From NCBI GenBank assembly GCA_045641625.1, contig JAZUHH010000065.1, positions 1 through 47,608 on the forward strand: DNA of 47,608 nucleotides. Reading direction: 5' to 3'. Within the stretch, counting starts at the first letter, position 1. The number at the start of each line of letters is the position of its first letter. The notes under the pieces were generated by a model that was not told where the DNA came from, ran no database searches, and was given only the letters and a program-made list of their open reading frames with translations. The position numbers and the translations under genes are program-made. Source of the DNA: UBA1723 sp045641625 (GTDB lineage Bacteria; Bacteroidota; Bacteroidia; Bacteroidales; Paludibacteraceae). Below are positions 9,195 to 17,874 of this stretch, in pieces.

Positions 9195-9368
9195 TTAGTC
9201 TAAAAATCTCTTGTTGAAGAATACGTGTGCAGCAAGACCACAAACGAAAAGCAAAGCTGCAGCAACAAGCCACTCGTTAGCGATTGCATCTGTAATCCAG
9301 TAGATAAACAACACAAGAACACCCAACAATACCATTATAGCGCCAAGGCTTCTTAATAACTGATTCAT
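9195..9368 (-). CDS. 57-residue two-helix membrane protein, hypothetical
   Basis: An ATG at 9368 opens 57 codons ending in TAA at 9195. The product starts MNQLLRSLGAIMVLLGVLV and contains two hydrophobic stretches (about residues 7-25 and 33-51) joined by a short polar turn, then a basic end (FFNKRFLD). This is a plausible helical hairpin in the inner membrane. A -7-like box TAGTTTTG lies 31 bp upstream (9400-9407) but without a -33 partner. It sits between yqeY and argH. Family and role not recognised. The hydrophobicity pattern and clean frame argue that it is real. Confidence 0.65.
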   Translation of the reverse strand: MNQLLRSLGAIMVLLGVLVLFIYWITDAIANEWLVAAALLFVCGLAAHVFFNKRFLD

Positions 9369-9483
9369 AATTCTAAACTTTATTAAACATAAGATTGTGC
9401 AAAACTACACACTATTTTTTGATTTTTGAGTGATTATTGCAAAGAAAAACGCAAAAATCAATCAAAAACGATTTACAAGTGAA

Positions 9484-9511
9484 GAGTAATGGCTGTAAAA
9501 AGCCACTACTC
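9484..9511 (-). terminator. Candidate terminator at the end of the dcw cluster
   Basis: An 11-bp hairpin with one mismatch and a 6-base loop (arms 9484-9494 and 9501-9511) lies 35 bp after the yqeY-like stop. The U-tract on the minus strand is not immediate, so termination is less certain than the presence of the hairpin. Confidence 0.45.
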
Positions 9512-9546
9512 CACACCTACAAAATTCCGTATATGCGACAAGGGGA

Positions 9547-9996
9547 CTAGGCCAACAAAGACTTGACCTTCTCCGATATTTCCTTTCCGTCAGCCTTTCC
9601 TGCCAACTTCTTGGAAGCGACACCCATGACCTTGCCCATCTCCTTTGCAGAAGTTGCGCCAACCTCGGCAATAATCTCCTTGATGGCAGCCTCTAGTTCA
9701 GCGTCAGAAAGCTTTGCAGGAAGGTACTTCTCTATCACAGAAGCCTCTGCAAGCTCGTTTTCAGCCAAGTCTGCACGGTTCTGCTCAGTGAAAATCTGGG
9801 CAGACTCCTTGCGCTGCTTTACCATCTTCTGAAGAATCTTCAATGCCGCGTCATCGCTAAGTTCACCTGTCGAGCCCTTTGCTGTCTTAGCCTCTAGGAA
9901 CTCCTTCTTTACACCACGCAAAGCCTCAAGAGCCACTTTGTCCTTTGCGATCATAGCTTTCTTGATGTCTTCGCTTATTATGTCAAATAATGCCAT
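9547..9996 (-). CDS. GatB/YqeY domain protein
   Basis: 149 residues, the normal size of YqeY-like proteins, which resemble the tRNA-binding tail domain of GatB. The start ALFDIISEDIKKAMIAKDKVALEALRGVKKEF and the end KEMGKVMGVASKKLAGKADGKEISEKVKSLLA are typical. The molecular role of stand-alone YqeY proteins is not settled. The position directly after ftsZ matches the usual Bacteroidetes dcw order. The 169-bp gap to ftsZ-B holds a short hairpin (10097-10113) without a U-tract. Confidence 0.93.
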   Translation of the reverse strand: MALFDIISEDIKKAMIAKDKVALEALRGVKKEFLEAKTAKGSTGELSDDAALKILQKMVKQRKESAQIFTEQNRADLAENELAEASVIEKYLPAKLSDAELEAAIKEIIAEVGATSAKEMGKVMGVASKKLAGKADGKEISEKVKSLLA

Positions 9997-10165
9997 TTTG
10001 TTTTTCTTGTATTATTGTTGGAAATAATTTTTACTTCTATCTTTTTTCCCTTACCGCCATACATTTTTTATTTCCCTTCCTTGCGGACAGGATTCAATTT
10101 GCAGGATGCAAATCGGACAAAAAGTTTAATGACGGAGAAAAGAACATTTGTCAAACCCGCTCCAA

Positions 10166-11647
10166 TCAATCCGGCTTGTCTGTCAAATACTTGTTCTTGT
10201 TAGAGATAGTATTTGTAGATCCGTCAAAAGTGAATGTGGAATAGGACTCCTTTGGGAACTGCGAATACTGAGTCGGCTCACCACCGAAACGATGATACGC
10301 AGGTGTGGAATTCACCGTCTCGTTCTCTCCGAACCTCTTTGGTGTCACATGAAGCGGAGCTGGCTGAGGCTGAGTCGGCAGTTCTATGGTTGTGTTTGCG
10401 GGCTGGGCTGAAGGTTGCGGCATGAACGATGCCTGTGGCTGGATATTCGCCATTGCCTGAGGCTGGTTGGAAGCCATTCCGTTGTTTCCTGCAATCTTCT
10501 GCTGCATCTCCTGAAGTTCAGCCATCTGCTTCAACAGCTCCTGCTGTCTTCTCTGCATCTCGGCCATCATCTTCGAAGCCTCATTCTGCTCTGCCTTAGC
10601 AAGCTCGTCCTCCAAAACCTTGTCGTATGGATTCTTTGGCTGAGCGACAACAACCTGAGGAGTCGGATCCTCATCCAACTCTTCCTTCTTCAAGTTCTGT
10701 CCGGTAAGTACAATAGTCACGCCGAGCTTTTCGCCAAGGCCTTCAACCTTTGTAAGTCCGTATATCGCGTCTGTTGTCTCGTTTGTCTTCTCACTCAAAG
10801 TCTCAAGAATCAAGCCAAGCTCGTCCATAGTAGGCTCCTTGTCAGTATAAGAGATGTTAAGAAGGAATGACTTTGCACTTTTTATCTTGTTGTTTATTAG
10901 AAGCGGAGACTGAACTGCAGACTGAACTGCATTATACGCTCTGTCGTCACCCTCGGCAACTGCTGTACCGAACAACGCGTCACCACTGTTGCGCAAAGTT
11001 GTCTTGACATCGTTCATATCGACATTGACATAACCCTTGCAAGTGATGACTTCGGAAATTCCACGCACTGCGGAAGTCAATATCTCGTCCGCCCTTTTCT
11101 GAGAGCTGATGATACCAAGATTCGGATACATTTTAGTAATGCGCTCGTTAGCAATAATCACTAGCGAATCAACGCTCTGCTTGAAAGCCTCTAGACCTTC
11201 GGCAGCTCTTCCGGCTACAATGGTTCCGTCAACACGGCTAGGAAGCGTAACGACTCCGACAGTAAGGATTCCCATATCCTTGGCAATCTTAGCCACTACG
11301 GGACCGGCTCCTGAACCTGTACCTTTTCCAAGACACGCAGTTACGAACACCATCTCCACATGGTTTCCTATGTACTGACGGATAGCCTCTGAATCTTCCT
11401 CTGCAAGCTTTCTTCCCAACTCGACATCACCACCAGTTCCGCTGCCATCCTCGCCGATAAGCAGAGAGCACTCGATTCCGCAATGCACAAGAGCATCCTC
11501 ATCAGTATTGATAGCCATATAGTCTATTGCCTGAATATTTTGCTCCTTCATGTTCTTGACGGCATTGCAACCTCCGCCACCTACTCCGATAACCTTGATT
11601 ATTGGAGCTTCAGGCATATTTGGAATATTTATAGATAACTCTTCCAT
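10166..11647 (-). CDS. ftsZ: FtsZ paralogue B: intact T7 loop, altered nucleotide pocket
   Basis: 493 residues; a tubulin-like GTPase of the division ring. Seen: T1 loop GGGGCNAV (Cys27 where E. coli has Gly23), NTD48-50, and a degenerate T3 loop GSGTGGD (E. coli GLGAGAN). The T4 loop is ACLGKGTGSGAG, with Lys108 in place of Gly106. The pocket residues Glu138 and Arg142 of E. coli are replaced by Asp140 and Val144. The T7 loop is NVDMND with both aspartates (210 and 213). After the GTPase domain come a Gln/Glu/Met-rich coiled-coil stretch (about 345-395), a Pro/Gln-rich linker and a terminal peptide NKYLTDKPD that resembles Bacteroidetes FtsZ tails. The gene starts 5 bp after the ftsZ-A stop. 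It is strongly diverged from ftsZ-A, so it is not an assembly copy. Confidence 0.95.
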   Translation of the reverse strand: MEELSINIPNMPEAPIIKVIGVGGGGCNAVKNMKEQNIQAIDYMAINTDEDALVHCGIECSLLIGEDGSGTGGDVELGRKLAEEDSEAIRQYIGNHVEMVFVTACLGKGTGSGAGPVVAKIAKDMGILTVGVVTLPSRVDGTIVAGRAAEGLEAFKQSVDSLVIIANERITKMYPNLGIISSQKRADEILTSAVRGISEVITCKGYVNVDMNDVKTTLRNSGDALFGTAVAEGDDRAYNAVQSAVQSPLLINNKIKSAKSFLLNISYTDKEPTMDELGLILETLSEKTNETTDAIYGLTKVEGLGEKLGVTIVLTGQNLKKEELDEDPTPQVVVAQPKNPYDKVLEDELAKAEQNEASKMMAEMQRRQQELLKQMAELQEMQQKIAGNNGMASNQPQAMANIQPQASFMPQPSAQPANTTIELPTQPQPAPLHVTPKRFGENETVNSTPAYHRFGGEPTQYSQFPKESYSTFTFDGSTNTISNKNKYLTDKPD

Positions 11648-11652
11648 AGCTA

Positions 11653-13029
11653 TTACTGATTATTGTCGTTGTCAAGATTAGTGAATGTACCCCAAGTCAT
11701 TACAGGCTCCTCCTGAACTGGAGCTTGCTCTGGCTCTGGAGCCGGTTCTGGAGCCGGAGTTTCCTCCTGCTGTCCAAACATATTGCCTGCGACAGGCTCG
11801 CTTGGACCTCCGTAAATAGCGTCGATCTGCTCCTGAGTGTACTGAGGACTGCTTGGTTTGAACACCGGAGCCGCGGCAACCGTATTTGAAACCGATGTCT
11901 GAGCACTGATATTGGCAGAAGTGACGTTGCCTCCCAAATAGTTCTGAGTCTGGGCATCCTCTATTTTTTGCGCCTCTAGCTGACGAGTGCGCTGTTCGAT
12001 AAGCTTGTTTGCAGACTTGTATCCCAATTCGTCATCGGTCATCTCAAGACCAACCAACACCACAGTAACCTTCAAAGCGTCGCCCAGAGACTCATCCACA
12101 CGCATCTGTGTAACAATATCAGCCTGTTCGTCAATTTTGTTCTGCAAGTAGTTCTTGATGTCAAGAACCTCCTGCTCCGTAGCCTGATATTCTGTAGAGA
12201 AAGAAAAGTCAAGAATAATATGCTTTGCCTTGCTGAAGTTCTGCTTTGCCAACAATGTGGAGTCAAGAGCATCTGCAAGCGCGCACTTTGCACGATCCTG
12301 GCCGGAAGCCTTACCTATACCAAGAAGTGCATCACCACTGTTCACCATAATGTTGCGGACATCGGTGATACTGATGTTCACAATTCCATGCTGTGAAATC
12401 ATATCGGCCAAACCCTGGGCTGCAGTAGAAGCCACACGATTCGCCTGGTTGAATGCCTCTGACACCGGGAAGTCACCGAACTCCTCCTTGATGCGCTCGC
12501 TAGTCACAACAACAATCGAGTCAACATTCTTGCGCATCTCCTTGAGTCCGTTAATTGCCTGAGTCAAACGGCGAGGACCTTCTGCTCGGAAAGGAATGGA
12601 CACGATACCGATTGTCAGAAGTCCCATTTCCTTGGCGACACCTGCAATTACAGGAGCTGCACCTGTACCTGTACCTTTTCCTAGGCATGCTGTTACAAGT
12701 ACAACCTTGGTACCGTCCGACAGTTCATCCTTGATCTTATCTATACAGAACTCTGCAGCCTTCTTTCCCATCTCTGGGTCGTTTCCGGCTCCGAGTCCTT
12801 TTTCTCCTAACTGAATCTTTTTGGGTATTGGGCTGTCACTCAAAGCCTGCTTGTCAGTATTGACAATCAAGAAATCTACATTGGTAATGCTCTCATTATA
12901 CATATAGTTAACGGCATTACCTCCACCTCCACCGACACCGATGGCCTTTATTTTGGTCCTATTCTCAGCAGAATTAGGATTATCTTTGGCGTTTGGAATA
13001 ATTGGAATTGGTCTGATTAGTTTCGCCAT
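11653..13029 (-). CDS. ftsZ: FtsZ paralogue A: intact pocket Glu/Arg, altered T7 loop
   Basis: 458 residues, directly downstream of ftsA. Seen: T1 GGGGGNAV, NTD57-59, T3 GLGAGND, and T4 ACLGKGTGTGAAP with Lys118 at the E. coli Gly106 position, shared with paralogue B. Glu150 and Arg154 match E. coli Glu138 and Arg142, and Asn197 matches Asn186. Ser177 replaces Asn165. The T7 loop is NISITD: Ser220 replaces Asp209, while Asp223 (Asp212) remains. The linker is short and carries PAPEPAPEPE-type repeats. The end, TWGTFTNLDNDNNQ, does not look like the usual FtsZ C-terminal peptide that binds FtsA. The start ATG at 13029 gives a 20-residue basic/Pro-rich N-terminal extension. The leader carries ACAAAGAAC repeats like that of ftsA. 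Confidence 0.95.
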   Translation of the reverse strand: MAKLIRPIPIIPNAKDNPNSAENRTKIKAIGVGGGGGNAVNYMYNESITNVDFLIVNTDKQALSDSPIPKKIQLGEKGLGAGNDPEMGKKAAEFCIDKIKDELSDGTKVVLVTACLGKGTGTGAAPVIAGVAKEMGLLTIGIVSIPFRAEGPRRLTQAINGLKEMRKNVDSIVVVTSERIKEEFGDFPVSEAFNQANRVASTAAQGLADMISQHGIVNISITDVRNIMVNSGDALLGIGKASGQDRAKCALADALDSTLLAKQNFSKAKHIILDFSFSTEYQATEQEVLDIKNYLQNKIDEQADIVTQMRVDESLGDALKVTVVLVGLEMTDDELGYKSANKLIEQRTRQLEAQKIEDAQTQNYLGGNVTSANISAQTSVSNTVAAAPVFKPSSPQYTQEQIDAIYGGPSEPVAGNMFGQQEETPAPEPAPEPEQAPVQEEPVMTWGTFTNLDNDNNQ

Positions 13030-13085
13030 ATTTTATATAAGTTCTTTGTTCTTTGTAAAATATCCTAAAGCTTTCCCTGCAGGAG

Positions 13086-14444
13086 CTATTCGTCATTTGA
13101 CTCGTCCTCGTCATTGACCAGAATGTCGAACAACTTCTTTCCCCAGTCGTTGATCTTGTTCTTCTTTCCCTGCTTAGGCTTTGCCTCTGTGACGTTGTTT
13201 GCCTTCTCGAAAGACACTGACGAAACATGTTCGCCAGAAAGAAGTCCAAGACAGACAGAAAAGTCTTCTATTTTGTTTGTGCTGTTGAAGTATTTTCCAT
13301 ACTTGTCAACATATTCCTGCTTGACACTGCAGAACTCAGCGTCCCTGCCGGTAAATGCCTTTACCTTGTCCCTGAACCTGTTAAGCTTTGTAGCTCCTCC
13401 TGCAAGGATCACCTTGTAGTTGTTATGAACTCCTCCGTCACAAACCTCGCCTTCAACATATCCCAAGAACTCCTCTACACGGGCCTCGATGATACGGGCT
13501 AGTTCCTTGACGTTTATTTTCTTCTCTTCTGTAAGTCCCTGCTCGCCCTTTGGCACGCAGACATAGCCCCTGCACTTTTCTGCAGATGCAGTCGCAAAGC
13601 CCATTGCCTTCTTCAGTTCCTCGGCTAGACCGCTGGAAACAGACAGAACCTCCTTGATGTCGTTCGTAAAGATATTGCCGCCGAACGGAAGAACACGATA
13701 ATGACGCAACAGCTTGTTGTAATATACTGAAACCGTAGTTGTGCAAGAACCCATGTCAAGCAGAACGCATCCGCACTCCTTGTCATATTCCGAAAGGACA
13801 ACCTCAGCCAAAGCCTCACCGCTCAGAACAAACTTCGAGTCAACATTCCCTAATGCCCAGTTAGCATTGTCTCTGGCAATATCCTTCGACTCAAGCACAA
13901 GATACTTGCCCGATATCAAATTGTTGCCCCATGCACCGACCGGAGTCATTGTATCCTCATCATCCACATTATACTCGAGTGCGTTTATTGAGAACACGTC
14001 GTTCCACTCTGAAGCAAGAGTATTCTTCACCTGCTCGTACAAGTCACCGACAAGAGCCTGAGAAATTCTCTCTCCGTTAAGGTTTCGCGACTTGGAGATA
14101 TGTCTGCTTATGATTGTTCCCGAAAGAGAGACCTTGCAGTTTTTGATTACGACATTTGGCTTCTGCTCTCCTTGTAGCATATCCTTGAAAACGAGGCTGC
14201 TCAAATTGTCGGAAATCTTCTTTTTAAGTTCATCGAGCTTCTTTCCTGCCTCCTCAGCGTTCGAGATGAAACCCTTGCTCATACCTGCAGATGCAACAGA
14301 AGCAACAGCCAGAATCCTTTCAATTCCGCCGTTGTCATCAGCCAGAGCCGCTACAGCACGAAACTGCGACGATGACAAGTCAACAGCCACAGTTATTCTG
14401 TCCTCGTAGGGTTTAGTGTAGATATTTGAGACTATTTCTCCCAT
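13086..14444 (-). CDS. ftsA: Cell division protein FtsA
   Basis: 452 residues, actin-fold membrane tether of FtsZ. The N-terminus (ITVAVDLSSSQFRAVAAL) is the phosphate-1 region. CVLLDMGSCTTTVSVYYN (about residue 225) is phosphate-2, and KVILAGGATKLNRF (about 347) is the adenosine motif. The C-terminus has a linker and a Trp-containing amphipathic helix (NDWGKKLFDILVND), the expected membrane-targeting sequence. It lies between ftsQ and the ftsZ pair, in the usual order. With two FtsZ proteins and only one FtsA, the FtsA partner is presumably the paralogue with the conserved tail (B). That pairing is inference. Confidence 0.95.
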   Translation of the reverse strand: MGEIVSNIYTKPYEDRITVAVDLSSSQFRAVAALADDNGGIERILAVASVASAGMSKGFISNAEEAGKKLDELKKKISDNLSSLVFKDMLQGEQKPNVVIKNCKVSLSGTIISRHISKSRNLNGERISQALVGDLYEQVKNTLASEWNDVFSINALEYNVDDEDTMTPVGAWGNNLISGKYLVLESKDIARDNANWALGNVDSKFVLSGEALAEVVLSEYDKECGCVLLDMGSCTTTVSVYYNKLLRHYRVLPFGGNIFTNDIKEVLSVSSGLAEELKKAMGFATASAEKCRGYVCVPKGEQGLTEEKKINVKELARIIEARVEEFLGYVEGEVCDGGVHNNYKVILAGGATKLNRFRDKVKAFTGRDAEFCSVKQEYVDKYGKYFNSTNKIEDFSVCLGLLSGEHVSSVSFEKANNVTEAKPKQGKKNKINDWGKKLFDILVNDEDESNDE

Positions 14445-14471
14445 TAAAAATAAAGTTCTTTGTTCTTTGTT

Positions 14472-15221
14472 TTATACTCCTCTTTTTGTGCACACCACCT
14501 GGCCCTTATACCTCAAGTCGATTTTTGAGTATTTGCTCCATCCGACCTTCGGGAATGCCTCTTCGTACAAAGTCCTCAATTTCTTGAGTTTAGACCTATA
14601 GTTTTCTGTGGTTCCGAGAATTATTATCTGGTCTCCCACTCTCGGTATCAGCTCTATCACGTCATTGCGCTGCACATATATCTGCTCAATTTGTGCTCGC
14701 CAGAATTTGTCATCATCTATAAAGACAGCGAAGTCGAGAAGATTCTTTTTGACGTAGTCCTCCGTTAAATCGAACTCTCCCGAAGCTATCGGCACGTATG
14801 CAGCATAGGCTGTCGATAGTGGGAACCTCTTGCCCTCCTTGTCCATGTAGAAACCTCCTGCCGAGCCGTTGGAAACCCTTATTACTGGCTTGCGCTGTCT
14901 GACCTCTACATTCACCGTTCCGTTGGGCGAGAGATAGCACTGAGCCTCTTTGATGAAAAGATGTTTCTCAAGCTTACGTTCAATGCCTCTCAGGTCTATG
15001 TTCTTGAAACTTTGGCCGTAGGGGTTCATTTCACACCTGTCCAAATAGTTCATTATCTCCCTCTTTGTGACAAACTGCGCAGTCGAACTGTCCTTAATAA
15101 CAGGTTCCGTGTTTCGGCAAGTCGTGTCCCCCGAACGAGTTGAAAATAGACACAGCAAAGCAACAATAATAGCTAAGAGTGCTACAAAGATAATATTTCT
15201 TGCTTTCTTTCTTATCTGCAT
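14472..15221 (-). CDS. ftsQ: Cell division protein FtsQ/DivIB-like
   Basis: 249 residues from the ATG at 15221; a TTG one codon upstream is not preferred. There is a single transmembrane segment (about 8-27) with a short basic cytoplasmic start. A periplasmic region follows with a POTRA-like part (REIMNYLDRCEMNPYGQSFKNID near 55) and a beta domain. FtsQ links the early and late divisome. Sequence conservation is weak in this family, and the position between murC and ftsA is the main support. Confidence 0.9.
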   Translation of the reverse strand: MQIRKKARNIIFVALLAIIVALLCLFSTRSGDTTCRNTEPVIKDSSTAQFVTKREIMNYLDRCEMNPYGQSFKNIDLRGIERKLEKHLFIKEAQCYLSPNGTVNVEVRQRKPVIRVSNGSAGGFYMDKEGKRFPLSTAYAAYVPIASGEFDLTEDYVKKNLLDFAVFIDDDKFWRAQIEQIYVQRNDVIELIPRVGDQIIILGTTENYRSKLKKLRTLYEEAFPKVGWSKYSKIDLRYKGQVVCTKRGV

Positions 15222-15281
15222 CAAATATTTTTTTTCATTTTTTTGTATTATCTGCCATTTTTTGCCTACGGAATTCCAATT

Positions 15282-16652
15282 TTACTTAGAAAGCAGGATG
15301 TTCTTTATTTGTGGCAGAAGTAGGTCTATGTCTCCGGCACCGATGGTTGCAAGCACCTCGAAATTATGAGAACGGACGTAATCTATAAGCTGGTCCTTGC
15401 TCATCATTTTCTTGTCCTTTGCAGTAATCTTGTCAAAGATTATCTTGCTTGTAACACCCTCGATAGGCTCCTCTCTGGCTGGATAGATATCCAACAGGAT
15501 AACCTCGTCTAGAGCTGACAAGGCTGACGCAAACTCATCGGCAAAATCTCTAGTTCTTGTATATAGGTGAGGCTGGAAAACTCCGGTAATCTTCTTGTCA
15601 GCATAAAGCATTCGTATTGAATCCACGCTTGCCTTCACTTCGTTTGGATGATGTGCGTAGTCGTCAACCAGCACCTTGTTCTCCTCCTTGATATGGAAAT
15701 CGAAACGGCGGACAACTCCGCTGTAGCTCTTTACGGCATCACGAATCTCCTGATGGGACAATCCTGACAAGATTGCCATAGCCATGGCAGCGATACTGTT
15801 CTCGATGTTCACATAAACCGGCACTCCAAGTTCAACGTCCTTGATAACTCCCATCGGATAGACGAAATCGAACAGAATTGTTCCGTTTCCGATGCGGATA
15901 TTCTCAGCATGGAAGTCTCCCTCTTCGGTGCTGTACTCGTAAACCTTGACACCTTTCTGGAGGTTGAGTCTCAATGGCAGTCCCTTCTTGATTACAAGGA
16001 CACCGTTCTCTCTGATCAACGCTGCAAACTGCTCAAAGCCCTTCAAATACTCCTCGTAAGTTCCGTAAATGTCAAGATGGTCGGCATCAGTTGCAGTGAT
16101 TACAGCCATCTTAGGAGTCAAAGTCAGGAATGAACGGTCAAACTCGTCAGCCTCGATTACCACGACGTTGCTCTTCTTGGAAAGCAGAAGGTTCGAGCTG
16201 AAGTTTTTGGAAAGTCCACCAAGGAATGCGTTGCATCCAAGGAACGAGTTGTGAAGAATATGGGATGTAAGGGTTGTTGTCGTAGTCTTGCCATGAGTTC
16301 CGGCAATACATATCGCGTCCTGGCGCTGAGTGATGGCACCCAACATCTGCGAACGCTTCACGATGTCAAATCTGTTCTTCTGGAAGAAAAGAAGTTCTTT
16401 CAGGTTGCTAGGGATTGCCGGTGTGTAAACCACGATTGTGAAGTTCGGGTTCTTGAAATCCTCTGGAATATACACAGGATCATCCTCGAAGTGAACCTGA
16501 ATACCCTCAGCGCGCAACTGCTCTGAAAGTTTCGACTCCACTTTGTCATAGCCTGCCACCGAAAAACCGTTGGCATTGAAATAACGGGCCAAAGCACTCA
16601 TTCCAATACCACCTATGCCCAAAAAATAAACGTTCTTTATATTCTCCAACAT
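15282..16652 (-). CDS. murC: UDP-N-acetylmuramate--L-alanine ligase MurC
   Basis: 456 residues. It adds L-Ala to UDP-MurNAc in the cytoplasm. GIGGIGMSALARYF near residue 11 is the UDP-substrate domain. GTHGKTTTTT near residue 118 is the ATP P-loop. EADEFDRSFL and DDYAHHPNEVKAS (about 330) are Mur ligase signatures. The length is usual for the family. It lies 49 bp after murG and ahead of ftsQ. Confidence 0.97.
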   Translation of the reverse strand: MLENIKNVYFLGIGGIGMSALARYFNANGFSVAGYDKVESKLSEQLRAEGIQVHFEDDPVYIPEDFKNPNFTIVVYTPAIPSNLKELLFFQKNRFDIVKRSQMLGAITQRQDAICIAGTHGKTTTTTLTSHILHNSFLGCNAFLGGLSKNFSSNLLLSKKSNVVVIEADEFDRSFLTLTPKMAVITATDADHLDIYGTYEEYLKGFEQFAALIRENGVLVIKKGLPLRLNLQKGVKVYEYSTEEGDFHAENIRIGNGTILFDFVYPMGVIKDVELGVPVYVNIENSIAAMAMAILSGLSHQEIRDAVKSYSGVVRRFDFHIKEENKVLVDDYAHHPNEVKASVDSIRMLYADKKITGVFQPHLYTRTRDFADEFASALSALDEVILLDIYPAREEPIEGVTSKIIFDKITAKDKKMMSKDQLIDYVRSHNFEVLATIGAGDIDLLLPQIKNILLSK

Positions 16653-16701
16653 TTTGACAACCTTTTATTTTTCCAACCTAATGTAATCTTCAAACCGATG
16701 A

Positions 16702-17838
16702 TTAGCAATTTTCAATAATAATATCAGCGATGCGATCAGCAGAATCTTTTTCTGCAAGTTTGTAAACATTTTCAGAAAGCGTCTTTAGCTGCTCGTCATT
16801 CTTTACAAGCGCCAAAGCCTTATCCACTAGTTCGTTAACGGCATCCACATCCCTTACCATCACTGCGGCATCCCTTGTTGACAAAGCAAGCGCATTCTTG
16901 GTCTGATGGTCCTCGGCAACATTTGGCGAAGGAACAAGGATGGAAGGCTTGCCCAACAAGCACAACTCAGATATTGAACTTGCTCCTGCACGGGAAATCA
17001 CCAAGTCTGCAACCGAATATGCGTAGTCCATGCGTGTCACAAAGTCAGTGCAGACAAGCAACGGATTCTGCGACTTGTCAGCATTCTGCTTAGCAGACTC
17101 GAAATAATACTTTCCTGTCTGCCAGATGAATTGGACGCCGCTTTCCTTGATCTTGTCAAGGCCTGCGATGATGCTGTTGTTGACTGTTCTTGCACCAAGG
17201 CTTCCTCCGATCACCAATACAGTCTTCTTCTCTGGATCTAGTCCGAAGAAGTCGAAAGCCTCCTTGCTCTTGAACGGTACACCCAGGAAGTCCTGACGAA
17301 CAGGATTTCCTGTCATGATTATCTTGTCAGCAGGGAAAAACTTCTCCATGCCGTTATAGGCAACACAAATCTTCTTAACGCCTCTCTTTGACAGGAACTT
17401 GTTTGCCACGCCTGCGTATGAGTTCTGCTCCTGAATAAATGTAGGTACGTTAAGCTTGCATGCGGCATAAAGGGTCGGACAGCTTGCGTAACCGCCCACT
17501 CCAACCACAGCTGTCGGATTGAACTCCTTGATGATGGACTTTGCCATTCCATAACTCTTGAAGAAATCCACGAACACACCGATGTTCTTGTACAATCCCT
17601 TCCAGCCGCGGATCATTCCCCTTACCGGCAAACCCTTGATCTCATAACCGGCCTTAGGCACACGTTCCATCTCCATTCTGCCCTCAGCTCCCACAAACAG
17701 GAACTTCGCATCTGGAAACTTCTTCTTTAGCGCATTAGCAATTGAAATGGCAGGGAAGATATGACCTCCTGTACCTCCTCCGCTTATTATAAATCTCTTT
17801 TGACTAGCTTTTGCATCGTCGTTTTTCAATTCAGCCAT
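16702..17838 (-). CDS. murG: Lipid II synthase MurG
   Basis: 378 residues, a GT28 glycosyltransferase that adds GlcNAc to lipid I on the inner face of the membrane. GGGTGGHIFPAISIANAL (about residue 20) is the first glycine-rich loop. GGSLGARTVNNSI (about 210) is the second, and the donor site region is SRAGASSISELCLLGKPSILVPSP (about 285). The N-terminus carries about 12 extra polar residues before the first strand. The leader has an ACAAAGAAC element 16 bp upstream. Confidence 0.97.
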   Translation of the reverse strand: MAELKNDDAKASQKRFIISGGGTGGHIFPAISIANALKKKFPDAKFLFVGAEGRMEMERVPKAGYEIKGLPVRGMIRGWKGLYKNIGVFVDFFKSYGMAKSIIKEFNPTAVVGVGGYASCPTLYAACKLNVPTFIQEQNSYAGVANKFLSKRGVKKICVAYNGMEKFFPADKIIMTGNPVRQDFLGVPFKSKEAFDFFGLDPEKKTVLVIGGSLGARTVNNSIIAGLDKIKESGVQFIWQTGKYYFESAKQNADKSQNPLLVCTDFVTRMDYAYSVADLVISRAGASSISELCLLGKPSILVPSPNVAEDHQTKNALALSTRDAAVMVRDVDAVNELVDKALALVKNDEQLKTLSENVYKLAEKDSADRIADIIIENC

Positions 17839-17874
17839 TGTATAATATATTTAGTTCTTTGTTTATTATCTATT

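Noticed and set aside
10097..10113. Hairpin between ftsZ-B and the yqeY-like gene as a terminator
   Set aside because: A 7-bp AT-rich stem with a 3-base loop and no U-tract after it on the transcribed strand; yqeY is normally cotranscribed with ftsZ in this group.
10166..13029. The two ftsZ genes as an assembly or sequencing duplication
   Set aside because: The copies differ along their whole length at protein level, have different tails and linkers, and each has its own intact frame; an artefact would be near identical.
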